DNA of 64,000 bases, taken from the NCBI RefSeq assembly GCF_019097595.1, contig NC_080720.1:28818352-28882351 (forward strand). Reading direction: 5' to 3'. Origin of the DNA: Hemibagrus wyckioides. Taxonomy: Eukaryota; Chordata; Actinopteri; Siluriformes; Bagridae. The notes under the pieces are model-generated. The model worked only from the letters and a program-made list of their open reading frames with translations, made no database searches and had not been told where the DNA came from. The translations under genes were made by a program, and so were the position numbers. Of this stretch, positions 58,721 to 64,000 are shown piece after piece (the first letter of the stretch is position 1; every line of letters begins with the position of its first letter).

Positions 58721-59506
58721 GCTGTCCACTCTTCCTCCCTCTCTCACTCTCCTCTCGTGCTGTCTTCAAGGGGGGGAAAGTAAACCCTTCGAGCCGCCTA
58801 GATTAAATGGAGAGATGGCGACAGGAAGCAGGCGGGAGAGAAAAACAAAGGGTGGCCAGGGTGAGGGATGCTGGGAGTTTTATCAGGTTGGCGATGGAAA
58901 ATGCCAGTTTGTCTGACTCCTATTTTTTTCTTACTCTCTCTCTCTCTTGCTCTCAAAAAGTCCAAACAGCCTTCTTCTCTCCTTTCTCTCATCCTCCTCC
59001 CCCCACACATGTTCTTCTCCCTCCTGCGATGACACAGTCTTCTGTCCTTTTCGCAGGGGCACTGGTTTGGTAATTAAGGAAGAGAAAAAGCTTTCATTAT
59101 TGTCTTGCTTATCTTTTCTGGAAGGAGAAACGCGAAAATCCCCCAACAAAGAGAAGCGTGTATAAGATGATTACGCTACAGTCCCAGAACCAAAATATCG
59201 AGAAGTGGGGGAGAAAAGTGTTTCGCTGCACTTATAGAGTGTGCTAAAGGATTATGGGAGAACTCTGCTAGGTTACTGATCGAGGCAATTACCACAAGGA
59301 CTTATAGCTTGACCTGAAGTTCTGCAGCACGTTTGACGAGTATGGCTGAATTTCAGGGAGTCGACAGGTTCTAGTTGAAATCTAGTTTCGTAAAATTTCC
59401 TACTCTTGGTCAAGATGTGTTTGGATTTTGAGTTTTACCTCATATAACTAACAATGTAAACAGGGCAGAGAAAGAGTAAACAAGAAAGAGGTCAAACACT
59501 GTAAAT
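58721..59506. other. Intronic sequence, no gene seen
   Basis: CT-rich 58733-58760 and 58925-58960, C/T-rich 58975-59030. No gene. Confidence 0.45.
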
Positions 59507-59690
59507 CAGAGGTGTCTAATCTTATCTGCAAAGGGTCGGTGTTAGCCCAGGTTTTCATTCCAATCAAGCAGGAGCCACACCTGATTCCACTTGTTTAATC
59601 AACAGATCTTGACTTTCAGTAGACTCAGGTTTGGCTACTGATTGGATGGTATGAAAACTGGCCTAATCTAACCCTTGATCTAAACCGTTG
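59507..59690 (+). mobile_element. hAT-like MITE remnant
   Basis: Begins CAGAGGTGTCTAATCTTATC then TGCAAAGGGTCGGTGT, the terminal sequence of a common fish non-autonomous element. Interior words AGGTTTTCATTCCAATCAAG, CAGGAGCCACACCTGATTCC follow in the expected order. The right inverted end is eroded beyond recognition. Confidence 0.65.
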
Positions 59691-59819
59691 TTTGCAACAG
59701 AAGATGTACTTCTGTAAAATGTACTTTTCCACCACACTACTAAGAATACATGAATTCAAAAGGCATGTCGAGGGTTAAACACTGAGCTAAAGCGTTCTCT
59801 CTCTTTCTTCTGAGCCGCC
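59691..59819. other. Short spacer
   Basis: No feature seen. Confidence 0.4.
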
Positions 59820-60460
59820 GTTGTAAAGATCTTATGCAGGCAGGACCATTGGGCCATCCAGCTCTCAGGAGACACGGTGACCCGCAGAATTCTCTGGCTG
59901 CTAATCGGTGTGATGGCTCGCAGGCATAGATAGCTCAGTGTGCATGTGTGTGTTTGTTTGTACTCCCGCTGAGCTCTGCTATAAGGGAGTCCATAATGAC
60001 AATAATGTGTTTAACTTGTAAACTAGTCGGAGACGGATTACCGGTGTCCACGAGAAGTGCGCGGAGGCGACGATTCAACTGTTCACCTTTTTCCCTCTAC
60101 ATCTGTCCTCGTAATGACCTGTCCTCTTGCTCTCTCTCTCTTTCTCTCTCTGTCTCTCACGCTACCTCAGGCGTCTTCTCTCCGAGTCTTCATTGCATTT
60201 CCCAATTAGAGTCGGACTCATTATTAGTTTATTAGCAGTGGCAGGGGCTCAGCAAAATGTGTTTGCTGATATTCAGTTGTTAATGACCAAATTCAAACCC
60301 TATTGAACGTATTCACAGCTGTGAGAGGTGGGCTAATAATAGCTTCCTAAAAACAAAAGATGAAGGAAATGGCATTATAGGGGCATAACAATGGAGGCCC
60401 ATTGGAGCTCTAATGGCATGCCCTTTCATTTAGAAATTGTTTCCTTTTTTCTCCGAGCTG
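59820..60460. promoter_or_regulatory. Candidate conserved intronic element 22 (longest)
   Basis: Apart from a CT patch at 60128-60158, about 640 bp of unique-looking sequence: GGCTGCTAATCGGTGTGATG, CCATAATGACAATAATGTG, CTCGTAATGACC, TCCCAATTAGAGTCGG (CAATTAG 60203-60209), ACTCATTATTAGTTTATTAG, AGTTGTTAATGACC, GGGCTAATAATAGC, GGCATTATAGGGGCATAACA, AATGGAGGCCCATTGGAGC (inverted-repeat-like) and CTCTAATGGCATGCC. About ten homeodomain cores. Confidence 0.5.
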
Positions 60461-60689
60461 CTGCAGGTTTTTCTTTCTTTCTTTTCCTTTTTTTTGTGTG
60501 TAAAGCTTCTCACTCAGCAGAGGCATTCCTGCAGGTCAGGAGAATGTGTGTTTGGGTAAATCCAGCTTTCGTGAAAAAGGTACCTTTACCTGAGGGAAAT
60601 CCGTTTCTTCAAGACCCCCCCCCTCCCCCACCATCAAGCTACCCACCACCTTCCCAACCATCCACCCACATCAGCACCAATCCCCTTGA
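60461..60689. other. Intronic sequence, pyrimidine- and C-rich
   Basis: TTTC-rich 60465-60498, C-rich 60613-60665. Frame 60391-60783 has no domain. Confidence 0.5.
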
Positions 60690-60990
60690 CAATGCTTTCT
60701 CATTTCCTTGCTATGTGACTGCTTCAGTTGGTATTAGCGCGGTCTTAACAAGGCAGGTAAATTGTTCATTAGGGTGTAGGTAAGGAGGTGGGGAGAGGTG
60801 GGTGGTGGTGCTAGGAGTGAAGGAGGAAAAGGGGGGGCACAGGAAAAGTGAGAAGAACAAACAAGTCGAGGCATTTGTTCACAGTGTAATCTACACATCA
60901 ATTATCCTGCTGCGCTAATTAGCACCTAGCCATACCCCAGGTACCCGGCACTCACACAAGCTCCAGCTTTCATGCCCCTGATCAAAAAAG
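60690..60990. promoter_or_regulatory. Candidate conserved intronic element 23
   Basis: Two motif-dense parts flank a G-rich patch (60783-60840). First: GACAATGCTTTCTC, GGTATTAGCGCGG, AACAAGGCAGG, TTGTTCATTAGGG. Second: CATCAATTATCCTGC, GCGCTAATTAGCACCTAGCC (CTAATTAGCACCT 60915-60927, overlapping homeodomain and ZEB-type cores) and TTTCATGCCCC. Confidence 0.42.
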
Positions 60991-61359
60991 AAGCAGATTG
61001 ACGGAAACACAGGGAGAATAAACCCATGGGCTGAGTAGAGGGAAGAGAAGGGAAGGTAAGAGAGGAAAGAAAAACCTTAGATCAAAATTTCCTTTTCTAC
61101 ATCCTGAAATCCAGTGTGGAATCTCGCCACAGCTCGCTTGCGTGAAAAGAATCTACTCAATTATGTAAGGGGACATGCATGAATATCATATATTGTGTAT
61201 CCAAGAAGAAAATTGGTGTATTATTTTTGAGGCAGTGCCGACATCTTTGCTAGCTCTTGGAAAATTCATACAAATTTGTATAAGCTTTAAAAATAGTATG
61301 ATTCCATAAACTACTTTATTGTCTTTGCGAGAAAAAAAAAGTGCCCAAATGTGCCATAA
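60991..61359. other. Intronic sequence, no gene seen
   Basis: A/G-rich 61040-61075; AT-rich remainder. Confidence 0.45.
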
Positions 61360-61480
61360 ATTTGAGTGGAGTCGCGCTTTCAGAATGACGAGATGGATAT
61401 GAAGGCCTTTGTCATGCTAACAGCCTCTGTTGTGCAATAAACGTATAGGGGGCCGTTTTGTTTAACTGGCCTGCCTGAAG
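61360..61480. promoter_or_regulatory. Candidate conserved intronic element 24 (short)
   Basis: GAGTCGCGCTTTCAGAATGA, GCCTTTGTCATGCTAACAGC, CTGTTGTGCAATAAACG. Repeat-free. CTTTGT is a Sox-like core. Confidence 0.3.
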
Positions 61481-61999
61481 ATTAAGCTTTAGAAAGGTGC
61501 GTTTAGCATGTGAAAGACCAGCAGGAGGTTCCCCCTCAGTATGCCGTGTGTTTTGAGGGGGGGGGACTGTCTCAGGTCGTCAGCGCTGAGCTGGAAACCA
61601 CAGCTCTTCTCTCCGAGTGAGAGAGGGAAAAAGAGAGAGAGAGGTGGCTCTTCACAGCAGAGGCTAATTAAATATGTGGTGTGCGTGTTTGTGAAGCAGG
61701 CGGTGAAAAGGTAGGTGATACAGAAGAGGGGGAGGGAGCAAGAAAAAAAAAGAGCACAAACGATGCCGACAAAACTGCTCCGTTTGTGTTTACACGCACC
61801 TGCTTCATGCATTAGTAATAAGATTCAGTAAGAACTTATGTTTGCCTGGTCTGCTGAGGTTTGCTCTTAGCACACACTTTTCATGCAGGATTCACAGGAT
61901 TTCTCTGTGTAGAAGAAGCCGTTATATCAGCAATGCATCAGTGGGAGTGCACAAAGGTAGTGTTGTAGAAAATAAGATGTACGAATGGCTTTTGGATGT
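61481..61999. other. Intronic sequence, no gene seen
   Basis: G-tract 61555-61565, (GA) 61617-61643, A-tract 61743-61751. Nothing else. Confidence 0.45.
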
Positions 62000-62720
62000 T
62001 ACCAGTGTGTCGCATGTTGGGTTGGTTGAGAAAAGGTGAGACGGAAATGGATGTGATATTATCTTGTAGAGTGGTCAGGTAGGTTGAAATCTTGGTTGGT
62101 TGTGAGAGGTTTAAAGTTAAGGTAAGAAAGGGGTTGGTAGATAAATGGTACTATACTGCAAAGTGAGGTTGGGTCATGGGCTTAGAGGAGTATTAGCTGG
62201 TAACATCAATGTGCCCAGGTTAAAAGGGTAATATTCTTGCCTTATTTTGGGTACGAAAATGGTCCCAAGCCCAGATAAAATGGGTTGATTGCACCAGGAA
62301 GGGCATCTGGCGTATAACCTGTGCCAAAATCAAAATATGCAGACCAAATGATATGGGATAAACTGGGATGCTGGAGGACAGAGGTTAAGGGATGTTGCTC
62401 TGGTTGGTAAATGGTATCGTGAATGGGTTGCCATGTTGGAGTGAAGAACTACTACTACTAGGTAACTACCGACTTACAAGATGTAAGGTAAACTAGTCTG
62501 AGGTAAAACAAAAAGTAGTTTGTTGTTGTATTAGAGATACATGGTACAGGTTAGAAGGTTGTTATGTAGGTGTATGCTGGTCTGCTTGGTAGATTACCAT
62601 GTTACCAGATACCATAGAAACCAATGTTGCCATGTTGGAGGAAAGAATGGCACAAGGTAAACCTGTGTTGGTTTGGTTGGGGGCTGACATTTGGGAGGTT
62701 AGGGTTTGGGGAGTAGTGAA
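62000..62720 (+). repeat. G/T-skewed degenerate repeat region
   Basis: The + strand is poor in C with recurring GGTTGGTT, GGTTAAG, TGGTA, GTAGGT and GGTTGTTATG words at 62020-62145, 62395-62420, 62520-62600 and 62660-62715. No constant period can be read by eye. Confidence 0.5.
62270..62345 (+). mobile_element. LINE 3'-tail-like fragment (RTE type, tentative)
   Basis: CCAGGAAGGGCATCTGGCGT, ATAACCTGTGCCAAAATCAA and ATATGCAGACCAAATGAT match the order of a widespread fish LINE 3' end (aggaagggcatccggcgtaa..tgccaaatc..atgcgga). It sits inside the G/T-skewed region. Confidence 0.55.
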
Positions 62721-64000
62721 GCTTAACACTCTTCTCTATAGCATGGACTCATTGGGGAGTGTAACAGTGTCAGGTGCGATTGGCTTGGAGTGGGAGAACT
62801 CGGGGGCTCCTGGAGTCACCAGGGCCTCATTTGCTGATTGGAGAGTGGAGGTAGCAGGATGAAAAGGGGCTGTTTCCTGCTGCTTGTTTGATACCTGGTG
62901 GGGAAGCTATTCAGGTGACAAAGATCCAGCCTGGTAGGGGGGGAACAGATGTGCTTTACTCCCTCATTAGCATTTGAATGAGCCGCTCAGATTGGACTGG
63001 CCAGGGGGGCTGAGCCCCTCACCTGGATAGTCCCCCTCTGATCTTTACACCATCTGCGGACTTCTGCCCCCCATCCTCACATCGAGCTATCCCCCAACAC
63101 ACACATACAGACAGACACACACACACACAGATCTGACCCCCTTTAAACCCTCTCCCCGCCCCTCCTGACCCCCCGGCTTCAGCACTGGCAGAGTTTTATG
63201 ACACTAATCGACCTTCGTCAGCCTGGAGCACAGATGCTATTCAGAAAATGTGCCTTCACACCGATTTTGTCCTCTCATTGTGCTCGAAACGTATCGGGAA
63301 CATTCGGCTCCACAAACGTGTCCCCAGACTACGGCCTGGTTTTACTCGAACTTGGAAGATGTCCAAAATGGCATCTTTACCAGCTTGATTCATTTCTTCA
63401 ATAAATTCTTGCACATTGTCCACAAATTTCTTTCATTCGCATTCACAGAAATGCATCATCAATAACCTAAAGTTAAAGAATTCACCTTTCCTTTCATTGT
63501 TTCTAATGGTCAGTATTTTATAGGCGAGTGTTAGTTATATTTTAATACATAAATAACCCCCTGTGCATATTTAATGGTCTTTCCCAGTTCTGTGTTGTTT
63601 CTGTGTTTGTTCACATCGACACTCTCATTTACCACTTATCCGCTTGGCCGTGATGCTTGTGGGAGGAAAAAAAAAAACAAACACGCAAGGACACAGACAT
63701 TTTGTTTTTACATACCTTGGTGTTTTGATTGGTCTCAGGAGTCAGTGACAGACTGATAATGCTGATCTTCAGGTGCTCGCTCAGTGTTCCTTAGATAAAT
63801 GTTGCAGCCTTTCATAAAGGTTGTTCTGAGCCGTTTGCTAAGGAATGCGCCACAACCTTGACCAGCTCGACGTGTTATTTTCACCCTCCCTTATCTAAGA
63901 GTCTGCCTCATAGTTTAGGCGGCTTGTAAAAAAAAAATAAAAAGGTGTTTAAAAGTTATGTGGGAAAGAAAATAGGCTTTTGATTTCAACATTAAAGGAA
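62721..64000. other. Intronic sequence to window end, no gene seen
   Basis: A repeat-poor patch 62830-63020 with CTCATTAGCATTTGAATGAG (an inverted repeat) and GATTGGACTGGCC may be regulatory. CA tract 63113-63130, A-tract 63666-63677. I found no splice-bounded ORF matching the second zeb2 coding exon. Confidence 0.4.

Overview
The window looks like nuclear DNA from a ray-finned (teleost) fish. It has very dense (CA)n, (GA)n, (GATA)n, (AAAT)n and (TAA)n microsatellites, tRNA-derived SINE pieces and MITE families of the kind common in fish genomes, and almost no protein-coding sequence. The repeats recall otophysan fishes such as catfishes, but that is an impression from memory and not a demonstrated assignment.

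Only one gene is recognisable. A short exon on the + strand (CDS 11287-11371) encodes the N-terminus of the zinc-finger/homeodomain repressor Zeb2 (ZFHX1B/SIP1): MADGPRCKRRKQANPRRKN preceded by a Q-rich leader. It ends in a phase-1 GT splice donor exactly where vertebrate ZEB2 is split. The residues KN rather than NN at the end of the motif favour ZEB2 over ZEB1. I cannot tell which teleost duplicate (zeb2a or zeb2b) it is.

Layout. 1-9.2 kb: intergenic DNA upstream of zeb2, with a 47-bp minisatellite, retroelement and MITE remnants, and a GC-rich block with CCAAT boxes at about 7.2-8.0 kb. 9.3-9.5 kb: probable promoter and non-coding exon 1. 9.5-11.1 kb: 5'-UTR intron, with a paired CACCTG/CAGGTG site near its start. 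11.13-11.37 kb: exon with 5' UTR and first coding segment. 11.37-64.0 kb: the first coding intron, which runs off the window; I found no second coding exon.

The intron alternates repeat-rich segments with about two dozen repeat-poor, mixed-composition blocks. These blocks carry TAAT/ATTA homeodomain cores, POU octamer-like words, GATA sites and CACCT(G) E-boxes, the usual look of conserved enhancers around developmental transcription factors. They are densest at 36-39.9, 44-49, 50-52, 55-58 and 59.8-61.5 kb. I could not align anything, so each is a candidate only. Noteworthy repeat structures include a roughly 0.9 kb array of hairpin-forming units (37.6-38.5 kb), a roughly 1 kb T-rich degenerate array (33.3-34.2 kb), two SINEs abutting head to head (24.4-24.8 kb), and four independent degenerate tandem duplications. 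I found no CRISPR array, no rRNA or genuine tRNA gene, and no bacterial-type system.
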